The position numbers were made by a program, and so were the translations under genes. From an uncultured Bacilli bacterium (lineage in GTDB: Bacteria > Bacillota_I > Bacilli_A > RF39 > UBA660): 10,359 nucleotides of DNA. The stretch covers positions 1 to 10,359 of the forward strand of contig CANQMC010000041.1 of assembly GCA_947624855.1 (NCBI GenBank), in the 5' to 3' direction. Below the pieces are notes generated by a model. It did no database searches, was not told where the DNA came from, and saw only the letters and a list, made by a program, of their open reading frames with translations. Numbering within the stretch: the stretch's first letter is position 1; every line of letters begins with the position of its first letter. Positions 1-6,794 of this stretch are shown here, in pieces.

Positions 1-1031
1 TTTTTTAAATAATTTAGCAATTTAAAAAAGTATTTTTTTATTAAAGATAATAAATAAGTTGTTATAAATATTGTTAAAACAGTTATTAAATAAAATTTAA
101 GATAGTCTAATGGTTCATGAATATAATTTTTGATAAATGGATAAATTATTTGATCAACTATCCAAGAAAACAAATACATATCTAATGACAAGGTAGAAAT
201 ACTTTGAGTAATTTTTTGTAAAGGTTTTTTAGAACATTTTATATCATAAACGAGTAAAAATAAAGTTGTTGATATTATAATTGTAAAAAGATTATTATAT
301 CCTCCAATAAAACTACGATTTAAAATATTATTATAACTATTTATATAAGTAATTATAGTTTGAATTGAAATAAAAATTAAAAAAATTATTGCTAATTTTG
401 ATTTCTTTATTTTTGGTTGATATTCACTTATATAAGAGCCTATAAAATAATATAAAATTGGATAAATTATATCCCAATAATTAGGTACTATCTCTAAGTT
501 TAACCCCCCCCCCAAGCTAATTTTATTAATTAAAGGTGAAAAACCTATTATAATAATAAGAGTCATTATTAAATATTTTTTGTTTTGTTTAGTTTTTAAA
601 TTATCATATAAAATATTTAAAAATGGTATTAGAAAAAATAAACCTATATACATTTCAATATACCAAGCATATCCATCAGCAGAAAAATTACCAATTGTTA
701 TTAAGCTTTTTAAAAGGGTTATATCTTGATGTAAATAAAATTTTCTAAATAATATACATATTATAGAAATAAATACATAGCTGATAATAATAGGAATTAT
801 GCTTTTATAATGATTTTTATTAATTTGTTTTTTTCGCTTTAAATAACCTGTTAATAAAAGGAATAATGGAACTGAACAATAAAATGTCCATCTTAAAAAT
901 AAAGATACAAACATTCCTTCGCCTATAACTTTATGAGAATAAAAGCCAATATTTAAAAAGAAATGTACAGAAATTACAAAAAATATTGCTATACATCTCG
1001 TTAAATCTAAACCAAAGTTTCTTTCTTTCAT
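1..1031 (-). CDS. Acyltransferase-3 family membrane protein, partial (C-terminus beyond left edge)
   Basis: The frame starts at ATG 1031 and stays open to the edge, giving 343 codons without a stop. The N-terminus has the acyltransferase-3 pattern: Asp9, then Arg12 and His23 in the R-x10-H arrangement, followed by many hydrophobic segments. WYIEMYIGLFFLIP near residues 125-138 also matches the family. Such proteins move acyl groups, often acetyl, onto glycans or lipid-linked sugars at the membrane; the exact acceptor cannot be read here. The start is supported by AGGTG four bases upstream, overlapping the end of the tagO-like gene; the 7-bp gap implies one operon and a role in modifying a surface polymer. 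Codons 173-176 contain a run of ten G. The frame is intact at ten, but nine or eleven gives early stops, so this looks phase-variable. The gene was easy to miss because it has no stop inside the window. Confidence 0.88.
   Translation of the reverse strand, partial: MKERNFGLDLTRCIAIFFVISVHFFLNIGFYSHKVIGEGMFVSLFLRWTFYCSVPLFLLLTGYLKRKKQINKNHYKSIIPIIISYVFISIICILFRKFYLHQDITLLKSLITIGNFSADGYAWYIEMYIGLFFLIPFLNILYDNLKTKQNKKYLIMTLIIIIGFSPLINKISLGGGLNLEIVPNYWDIIYPILYYFIGSYISEYQPKIKKSKLAIIFLIFISIQTIITYINSYNNILNRSFIGGYNNLFTIIISTTLFLLVYDIKCSKKPLQKITQSISTLSLDMYLFSWIVDQIIYPFIKNYIHEPLDYLKFYLITVLTIFITTYLLSLIKKYFFKLLNYLK
504..513 (-). repeat. G10 homopolymer tract inside the acyltransferase gene (candidate phase-variation switch)
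   Basis: Ten consecutive C on the plus strand read as ten G in the coding strand (TTG GGG GGG GGG TTA). I see no other GGG glycine codon in this gene, which otherwise uses GGT, GGA and GGC. Loss of one G gives GGT TAA at once; gain of one G gives TAA seven codons later. The host sequence is extremely AT-rich, so such a tract is very unlikely by chance. Slipped-strand mispairing at such tracts is the established mechanism for contingency loci. Confidence 0.85.
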
Positions 1032-1038
1032 GATGCAC

Positions 1039-2082
1039 CTACTTCTTTTTATGTTCAAATAAAATATTTGTTTTTAATACTAAGAATAAAAATAAAATCA
1101 TTAAAATAATATATAAAATTATTGCTATTTTATCATTACCTAAAACATATAAAATTGATATAGCACTAAATATGATGTTTATTACATAAATAATTAATAC
1201 TGTTTTCATTGGTGATGAAGTCATTCTAAGTAATTGATGATGTAAATGATCTTTATCGGGAGTAAATATTGTTTCTTTTTTTAATATTCTTCTAAAAATA
1301 GCTAAAATAGTATCTAATAATGGTATAAATAATATTATTATTGGGATGATAATAGATGTAATCGTGGCTACTTTATATCCTAGTAATGCAATGATGGATA
1401 TCATAAAGCCTAAAAACATACTGCCAGTGTCACCCATAAAAACTTTAGCAGGTGGGAAATTATGAACTAAGAAACCTAATGTACTTCCTAACATTATTAA
1501 AGCTAATATTACATCTAAACCACCTAAACGATTTAATATAAAACCTAATATAGCAATAGTTAAGAAATAAATAGAACTTGTCCCAGCGGCTAAACCATCT
1601 AAACCATCTATTAAATTTATGGCATTAATAATAGCTACAATAAAAATTATAGAAAGTGTAATATTTATCCAGGTAGGAAAAGTTAGATGCATTCCTAATA
1701 AGGTAAGATTATTAAAATAAAGTTTACCATAAATTACAACGATTGAAGCCGCTATAAATTGACCTAATAATTTATAATGGGCTTTTAAAGGTTTAACATC
1801 ATCTAATATTCCTAATAATATTATGATAAAACCTCCGATTAAAACACTAATCATTTGCAGTGATATAGTTCCATATATAATATAACCAATTATAAAAGCT
1901 AAAAATATTCCTAAGCCTCCTAAACGAGGTATTGGTATTTTATGAATTTTTCGACCATTAGGAATATCCATAGCATTTATATGAATAGCAATTTTTTTAG
2001 ATAAAAACACTAAAAGAAAACTGGCAATAAAAGTTACTAAAACTATTAAGTATACATTAAATCCATTTACTTCTAAATTCAT
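1039..2082 (-). CDS. tagO: WecA/TagO/MraY-family undecaprenyl-phosphate sugar-1-phosphate transferase
   Basis: This is an integral membrane enzyme of 347 residues, normal for the family. It transfers a HexNAc-1-phosphate, usually GlcNAc-1-P, from a UDP-sugar to undecaprenyl phosphate at the inner membrane face, the first step of teichoic acid or other surface glycan synthesis. Family motifs appear in order: PRLGG (52-56), LDDVK with the Asp pair at 94-95, NAINLIDGLDGLAAG (153-167), MGDTGS (216-221) and the His-rich DHLHHQL (278-284). About ten hydrophobic segments surround them. The start is taken at ATG 2082 because AGGTGG lies five bases upstream; a longer in-frame GTG at 2091 falls inside that ribosome site. 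The HLHH loop and single-chain layout favour WecA/TagO over MraY; which sugar and polymer are made is inference. The acyltransferase follows immediately, suggesting joint surface-polymer assembly and decoration. Confidence 0.93.
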   Translation of the reverse strand: MNLEVNGFNVYLIVLVTFIASFLLVFLSKKIAIHINAMDIPNGRKIHKIPIPRLGGLGIFLAFIIGYIIYGTISLQMISVLIGGFIIILLGILDDVKPLKAHYKLLGQFIAASIVVIYGKLYFNNLTLLGMHLTFPTWINITLSIIFIVAIINAINLIDGLDGLAAGTSSIYFLTIAILGFILNRLGGLDVILALIMLGSTLGFLVHNFPPAKVFMGDTGSMFLGFMISIIALLGYKVATITSIIIPIIILFIPLLDTILAIFRRILKKETIFTPDKDHLHHQLLRMTSSPMKTVLIIYVINIIFSAISILYVLGNDKIAIILYIILMILFLFLVLKTNILFEHKKK

Positions 2083-2103
2083 TATTACCACCTATCTATT
2101 AAT

Positions 2104-2132
2104 ATTATAACAAATATTTAGTTAGTTATAAA
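2104..2132 (-). promoter_or_regulatory. Likely sigma-A promoter of the tagO-acyltransferase unit
   Basis: Reading leftward, TTTATA (2127-2132), a 17-bp spacer and TATAAT (2104-2109) are seen, with an extended -10 TG one base before the hexamer. Predicted transcription start is near 2097, giving a leader of about 15 bases with the ribosome site AGGTGG at 2088-2093. Confidence 0.6.
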
Positions 2133-2145
2133 GCTATTTGATTTA

Positions 2146-2775
2146 TTATCTAAAATAATTTATAAAACTATATGGAAGTCTTGCTATATGTATTGTAATT
2201 AATGATATTATTAATTTTTTTATTTCTTCATAAGGCTCTATTAAATGTTCTTTTCCAGCAAAAGAATAAAATTCTTCAATATAATTCATACTTTGATATG
2301 ATGCTCTTAAAATATAAACTTCTAATATGAAAGCAAGAATAAAGAGTATAAAACCAAATAAAATTATATTAGAATTATTTAGAAAAGCTCCTAGAATAAT
2401 CATTATATAAGAGGCCATTATTAAAAAAGCTGTAATTTTTCGTTTTTTAGTTATTTTTAGTTTATCATCATCTACTTCTAAAGCTATATTTAAGGCAATA
2501 GCGGCAGCATAAATAGATGTTCCATCAAATACTTCAGGAGATAATTTGATAACATTTCGTTCATAATTATAATGATCTAAAAAGCGACCTTTTTTCTTGA
2601 TTATGTGAGTTTCTTTTTGATATTTATCTACTATTTTTTTAGCTACTTCAAAGCCGGATAATTTGGTTTTATTTTCTAATTTTATTAAATCTTTATATAC
2701 TTTTAAATAACTAACATTAAGTATTAAAATAAATAGAATTACTAAAAGAAATATTATTTCAATTATTATATTCAT
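2146..2775 (-). CDS. YugP-like membrane protein (zinc-peptidase family) lacking the HEXXH zinc site
   Basis: The 209-residue protein has an N-terminal membrane helix (about 3-22), then a segment resembling the YugP/Zn_peptidase_2 family: LSGFEVAKKIVDKY (39-52), GRFLDHYNYERNVIKLSPEV (63-82), DGTSIYAAAIAL (84-95), and two C-terminal membrane helices (about 113-155). In catalytic members the last motif continues into HEVGH, the zinc-binding helix. Here the aligned residues are LNIAL (95-99), so both His and the catalytic Glu are missing and I expect no metallopeptidase activity. ATG 2775 overlaps the cysS stop by four bases (ATGA), with GAGGTG five bases upstream inside cysS, so translation is probably coupled. 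Family assignment is from recalled motifs, not a search. It could be a pseudoenzyme with a binding or quality-control role, or a decaying gene, although the frame is clean. Confidence 0.68.
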   Translation of the reverse strand: MNIIIEIIFLLVILFILILNVSYLKVYKDLIKLENKTKLSGFEVAKKIVDKYQKETHIIKKKGRFLDHYNYERNVIKLSPEVFDGTSIYAAAIALNIALEVDDDKLKITKKRKITAFLIMASYIMIILGAFLNNSNIILFGFILFILAFILEVYILRASYQSMNYIEEFYSFAGKEHLIEPYEEIKKLIISLITIHIARLPYSFINYFR

Positions 2776-4163
2776 TTTTGCACCTCATAAGTTGTTCCTT
2801 CACGAGTATCTTTAAGGATAATTCCTTGATTCAAAAGATATTCACGAATTTTATCAGCTGTTGCATAATCTTTATTTTTTTTAGCTTCATTTCTTTTATT
2901 TATCATGTCTTTAATTGAAGCATCATCTACTTCTTCGGTTACTTCAGGTTTAGTTAAATCTAAAGATAATACTTGATCGAAATATTTAATTATTTCTTTT
3001 TTGGTTAAATCATTAGTATTACTTTTTAAAACTTCATAAATTAAAGTTAGAGCATTTGCAGTATTTAAATCATCACTTAAACATTCTTTAAATTTGGTAA
3101 TATATTCATCATAAATAGATTGATCTATTTTATCAGTTTCTTGTAAATTTAAAACTTTATTTTTTAATTTTTTATATGCTGTTTCAGCTCCTTTTAAAGA
3201 ATCAAAACTAAAAGTCAATTGATTACGATAATGACTTTGTAAAACCATAAAACGATAACTTAAAGGATTATAGCCTTCTTCTTCTAAAGTACTTACAGTT
3301 AAAATATGACCTTTGGATTTACTCATTTTACCTGTAGTGTCATTTAAGTGTTCACCGTGGACCCAATATTTACACCATTTATGATTAATATAACTTTCGG
3401 ATTGGGCTATTTCATTCGTGTGATGAGGAAATATATTATCAACTCCTCCACAGTGAATATCAATATATTCGCCTAAATATTTTAAAGAGATGCCAGAACA
3501 TTCAATATGCCAACCAGGATAACCTATTCCCCATGGACTTTCCCATTTTAATTCTTGATCTTCAAATTTAGATTTAGTAAACCATAAAACAAAGTCTGTT
3601 TTATTTTTTTTGTTTGTGTCTTCTTCTACTGTATCACGAACTCCACTTATTAATTCTTCTTTTACATGGTTACTTAAACGATAATAATTAGTTAATTTTG
3701 AAGTATCAAAATAAATATTTCCTCCTTGTTCATAAGCATAACCATCTTTTAAAAGTTTGGTAATTATTTTAATGTATTCATCTATATTTTCAGTGGCAGG
3801 ACTTATAATATCTGGTTTTTTAATATTTAATTTTTCAGTATCTTTAAAGAAAGCTTCTGTATAATATTTAGCTATATCTAAAACACTTTTGTGCTCTTTT
3901 TTAGCACTTTTAACCATTTTATCTTCACCTGTGTCAGCATCACTACTTAAATGACCAACATCAGTGATATTCATAACTCTTGTAACATTATAACCTAGTA
4001 ATCTTAAAGTTTTTTCTAGAATATCTTCCATTATATATGTTCTTAAATTACCAATGTGGGCATAATTATAAACAGTTGGACCACATGTATACATTTTAAC
4101 TGTATTTTCTTCCCATGGAATAAATTCTTCAATCTTTTTGGTTTCTGTGTTATATAATTTCAT
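2772..4163 (-). CDS. cysS: Cysteinyl-tRNA synthetase
   Basis: This cytosolic class I synthetase charges tRNA-Cys with cysteine using ATP. The 463-residue length matches the family. Visible motifs are CGPTVYNYAHIGN, holding the HIGH-type signature (HIGN, 36-39), MNITDVGH (64-71), WHIECSGIS (218-226), FPHHTNEIAQSES and KMSKS (279-283). The zinc ligands that select cysteine appear intact: Cys27, Cys222, His247 and Glu251, with the same spacing as in the E. coli enzyme. The C-terminal part (about 320-463) fits the helical DALR and anticodon-binding regions. The start is ATG 4163, with AAGGTG six bases upstream; an in-frame GTG at 4172 sits inside that ribosome site and is not the start. The stop TGA overlaps the start of the YugP-like gene. 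It is transcribed from its own promoter, downstream of the secG terminator. Confidence 0.97.
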   Translation of the reverse strand: MKLYNTETKKIEEFIPWEENTVKMYTCGPTVYNYAHIGNLRTYIMEDILEKTLRLLGYNVTRVMNITDVGHLSSDADTGEDKMVKSAKKEHKSVLDIAKYYTEAFFKDTEKLNIKKPDIISPATENIDEYIKIITKLLKDGYAYEQGGNIYFDTSKLTNYYRLSNHVKEELISGVRDTVEEDTNKKNKTDFVLWFTKSKFEDQELKWESPWGIGYPGWHIECSGISLKYLGEYIDIHCGGVDNIFPHHTNEIAQSESYINHKWCKYWVHGEHLNDTTGKMSKSKGHILTVSTLEEEGYNPLSYRFMVLQSHYRNQLTFSFDSLKGAETAYKKLKNKVLNLQETDKIDQSIYDEYITKFKECLSDDLNTANALTLIYEVLKSNTNDLTKKEIIKYFDQVLSLDLTKPEVTEEVDDASIKDMINKRNEAKKNKDYATADKIREYLLNQGIILKDTREGTTYEVQK

Positions 4164-4186
4164 TTCGATCACCTTATTTATATTAT

Positions 4187-4215
4187 ATTATAAAGTTATA
4201 AACTTGAAAAGTAAA
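4187..4215 (-). promoter_or_regulatory. Likely promoter of cysS and the YugP-like gene
   Basis: Leftward TTTACT (4210-4215), a 17-bp spacer and TATAAT (4187-4192) lie between the secG terminator and the cysS ribosome site. I see no T-box leader: the predicted start near 4180 leaves under 20 bases before ATG 4163, so tRNA-sensing antitermination is not supported here. Confidence 0.5.
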
Positions 4216-4229
4216 AGTTTTAAAATATT

Positions 4230-4251
4230 AAAAAAAACGACTTAGTCGCTT
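4230..4251 (-). terminator. Rho-independent terminator of secG
   Basis: On the minus strand a 7-bp stem AAGCGAC/GTCGTTT with one G-T pair and a TAA loop overlaps the secG stop codon and runs into eight T. It separates the secG transcript from cysS. Confidence 0.8.
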
Positions 4252-4468
4252 ATTTTAAGAATAATATTAATGAAATTATAAAGAAAACAAAACCTAATAT
4301 TAAAGTTAGACGGCTTATAAATAATTCAAAACCTCTTTCTTTCATATTTTGGAATAAGGCTTCATTTCCTCCAGTTATAACTTGACCAGCATCACTTGCT
4401 TTATTTCCTTGAAGTAAAACAATCGCTATAAGTAAAACTGATACTATTAATAAAAGTGTTTCTAACAT
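4250..4468 (-). CDS. secG: Preprotein translocase subunit SecG
   Basis: SecG is a small membrane subunit of the SecYEG channel that assists preprotein export. The 72-residue product has two hydrophobic helices (about 2-19 and 50-70) joined by a polar loop. LLQGNKASDAGQ after helix one and FELFISRLTLILGFVFFI at helix two agree with the family. ATG 4468 is chosen over the in-frame ATG 4477 because AAAAGGA directly abuts 4477, leaving no room for ribosome spacing, but sits nine bases from 4468. A dedicated promoter precedes it and a terminator overlaps its stop, so it forms a single-gene unit. Such a small protein is called from pattern alone, but the loop and helix features are characteristic. 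Confidence 0.9.
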   Translation of the reverse strand: MLETLLLIVSVLLIAIVLLQGNKASDAGQVITGGNEALFQNMKERGFELFISRLTLILGFVFFIISLILFLK

Positions 4469-4496
4469 TATAATCATTCCTTTTCGTTCGTGATAT

Positions 4497-4526
4497 ATTA
4501 TATCATATATTTGATAATTTGTACAA
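4497..4526 (-). promoter_or_regulatory. Likely extended -10 promoter of secG, inside a perfect dyad
   Basis: TATAAT (4497-4502) is preceded by TGA, making a TGNTATAAT extended -10. A weak -35, TTGTAC, lies 18 bp upstream at 4521-4526. The -10 sits in a perfect 15-bp dyad, tgatata-t-tatatca (4491-4505). No terminator is visible between the groEL-like stop and this promoter. Confidence 0.6.
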
Positions 4527-4534
4527 TAATTTTG

Positions 4535-6055
4535 TTAAATTTCTGAATAATCTTCTTTTTTTAAATTAGGTTCATATTCATTTATTACTAAACTAGTCGT
4601 AGTTAGAAGCATACTTGCAATAGATACAGCGTTTTTTAAAGAATTAATTATTATTTCTTTAGTATCAGTAATAGATGTATTATTTATTGATTCATAAGTG
4701 TTGGTCATGACATTATAAAGACTATGATAATTATTTTTAATGATATTTTCAATAATATTTTGGGAATTTAAACCAGCATTAATAAGTATTTGAGTTAAAG
4801 GTTTAGTTAAAGCTTCTTTTAAAACTTCATCACCTTTAGTTTTGATTTGGAAATTATTACTTATTTCATGTAATATTAGGCCACTTCCAGGTAATATTCC
4901 TTTTTGAGCACTTTTTAAAGCACATAATGCATCATCAAAACGCATTTTCTTTTCTCTTCTTTCAGTTGTAGTCCAAGCACCTACATATATATTTATTATA
5001 CCTTTATTTAACATGCCTATTCTTTTTAAATTGTTATCAGATGGATCTTTTTCTAATAATTTTATTTTGTTTGTAATATTAAAGTTGGGTGTAAAAGTTA
5101 TTTTGGTATTTTCTTTATTAATAGTTATATTTGTTATTTTTCCTAAATCTTTAAATGTTAAATTTTCAAAATTATAATATATTTTAGTATTACTTATTAA
5201 TGCAATATCTGATAAGATTTTTAATTCTTCATCACCATATCCTGGGGATTTTAAAAGAATTATTTTTAAATTATTTTCTAAATACATATTTATAATTTCA
5301 TTTATAAAACTATTATCATAATCTTTAGCAATTATTATAAGAGGTTTTTCTTGTTCATATACTTCATTAATTAAATTACTTATTTCTTCTAAATAATTTA
5401 TAGTATTTGGAGTTATTAAAATAGAAGTATTAGAAAATTCAATAATATCTTCTTTTAAAAAATAAGGTGAGGCTAAAATTGTTTCAAATATGTATCCTTC
5501 TAAATAACTTGATATAGTTTTTTCACTTGCACTTTCTTTAATAAAAATATTATTAACACCTACTTTTTGATAGGCTTTTATCAAGATATTACCAATTTCT
5601 TCATTATTCGCGGCGATTGAAGTTACTCTTTTTAATGATTTAAGTGTAGGTTTTTTACTTTTATTTTTAATAATATTTAAAATATTATTAGTAGTATTTT
5701 CTAATTCTTGTTTTAATATTATGGGATTATAACCTTCTTCAATTATTTTTGCTCCTTTTTGATATATACTTTCTAATAATACTAATGTAGTAGTTGTTCC
5801 ATCTCCTACTGTTTCATTAGTTTTAATTGAAGCTTCTTTGGCTAATTCTAATATAGTGTTAATTATACGATTATCACTTTCAATATTAGATGCTATAGTT
5901 ACTCCATCATTGGTAATAAAAGGACTAAAGTCAGAATGATCAATTATTATATTGGTGCCTTTGGGTCCCAATGTTGTTTTTACTGTGCCACATAAAAGAT
6001 TTATAGCTTCTTCTATATATGTTTTTAACTTATTTCCACTTATTATTTGTTTCAT
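4535..6055 (-). CDS. groEL: Divergent GroEL-type chaperonin (Cpn60)
   Basis: The 506-residue protein is a group I chaperonin subunit, an ATP-driven folding ring in the cytosol, but a divergent and short one (about 540 residues is usual). ATP-site features are kept: TLGPKG (28-33), ITNDGVT with Asp50, GDGTTT with Asp85 (84-89) and RFDDAL with Asp375, matching E. coli Asp52, Asp87 and Asp398 by eye. The apical domain keeps SPYF (196-199) and KPLIIIAKD. Differences include LPGSG for the usual GGG, Asn492 where E. coli has a nucleotide-contacting Asp, and no C-terminal GGM tail; it ends in a charged EDYSEI. ATG 6055 has GAGGG six bases upstream and overlaps the preceding gene by 26 bp, so translation is probably coupled. 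No groES or CIRCE element is in the window. ATPase activity looks possible; dependence on GroES is uncertain. Confidence 0.92.
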   Translation of the reverse strand: MKQIISGNKLKTYIEEAINLLCGTVKTTLGPKGTNIIIDHSDFSPFITNDGVTIASNIESDNRIINTILELAKEASIKTNETVGDGTTTTLVLLESIYQKGAKIIEEGYNPIILKQELENTTNNILNIIKNKSKKPTLKSLKRVTSIAANNEEIGNILIKAYQKVGVNNIFIKESASEKTISSYLEGYIFETILASPYFLKEDIIEFSNTSILITPNTINYLEEISNLINEVYEQEKPLIIIAKDYDNSFINEIINMYLENNLKIILLKSPGYGDEELKILSDIALISNTKIYYNFENLTFKDLGKITNITINKENTKITFTPNFNITNKIKLLEKDPSDNNLKRIGMLNKGIINIYVGAWTTTERREKKMRFDDALCALKSAQKGILPGSGLILHEISNNFQIKTKGDEVLKEALTKPLTQILINAGLNSQNIIENIIKNNYHSLYNVMTNTYESINNTSITDTKEIIINSLKNAVSIASMLLTTTSLVINEYEPNLKKEDYSEI

Positions 6056-6794
6056 TTTCTTCCCTCATTTCAATTATATTTTTCCAATACTTTTTAGGCA
6101 TAAAATTAAGTCGACATTTTAGATTAGTTCTTTCTTTAATTCCAATTGTTTCATAAAAAGTACACCATAAATCTTCATAGTCTTCTTCTTCAATAGATAG
6201 TTTTGGGAATATATCTATTTTTTTAGTGTCTATTAATAATATATCCTTTTTATCGTAAATCATTGCTATATATCTTTTTTTATCATGAATTATCCAATTT
6301 TCATTAGCTAATCTTCGTTTAAAATGCATACTTAATATTTCAATAACATTATTTGTTGGTTCAATTTCACCATATAAAATATTGTTTTTTAATTCTTTAA
6401 ATCGTAAGAATCCTTTAAGTTTATGAGCTTCATTTCCAACATATTTACTTATTCTTAATGCTTCACTTACACATTTTAAATTACGCATATTTAAAACTTT
6501 CTTATTATATTTTAATGCATTTAAGCAAACATAATAAATAATTAATTCTTTATTTTCATTATTTGATAAATAAACATAATAAATTGTTTTTAAAAAATAA
6601 TTTCCCCATTTAGTTTGAAAATAATTTAAAATATTTTCATTATTTTCTAAATTTAATATTACTCGTTCTTCTAATAAATTAGGTTCATATGTATTATCTT
6701 TTATATTATCTGGTTTTACTTCTTTTTTTATTAAATTCATTATTAGTGTTAGAAGATTTATAAAATTAGAATTATAAATATATATTTTATTCAT
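6030..6794 (-). CDS. TIGR03915/DUF4130-type putative DNA metabolism protein, partner of the radical-SAM protein
   Basis: The 254-residue soluble protein matches the family habitually encoded next to, or near, the radical-SAM DNA-repair-type protein. Conserved stretches by eye: RISKYVGNEAHKLKGFLRF (114-132), GEIEP (142-146), HFKRRLANENWIIHDKKR (157-174), LWCTFYETIGIKERTN (209-224) and MPKKYW (232-237). The biochemical role is not established; in some bacteria this domain is fused to a uracil-DNA glycosylase-like domain, which with the HhH-bearing neighbour points to DNA repair or modification. ATG 6794 overlaps the radical-SAM stop by eight bases and has only a weak ribosome site, so it likely relies on coupled translation. 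The N-terminal third is Asn/Lys-rich and poorly conserved. The tail overlaps the groEL start. Confidence 0.85.
   Translation of the reverse strand: MNKIYIYNSNFINLLTLIMNLIKKEVKPDNIKDNTYEPNLLEERVILNLENNENILNYFQTKWGNYFLKTIYYVYLSNNENKELIIYYVCLNALKYNKKVLNMRNLKCVSEALRISKYVGNEAHKLKGFLRFKELKNNILYGEIEPTNNVIEILSMHFKRRLANENWIIHDKKRYIAMIYDKKDILLIDTKKIDIFPKLSIEEEDYEDLWCTFYETIGIKERTNLKCRLNFMPKKYWKNIIEMREENETNNKWK

Noticed and set aside
1..1031. Acyltransferase as a frameshifted pseudogene at the homopolymer
   Set aside because: Codon-by-codon reading shows the frame is continuous through exactly ten G and family-like sequence is present on both sides, so the gene is intact as given.
4164..4229. T-box riboswitch upstream of cysS
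   Set aside because: The leader after the predicted promoter is under 20 bases and lacks a T-box sequence or antiterminator stem.
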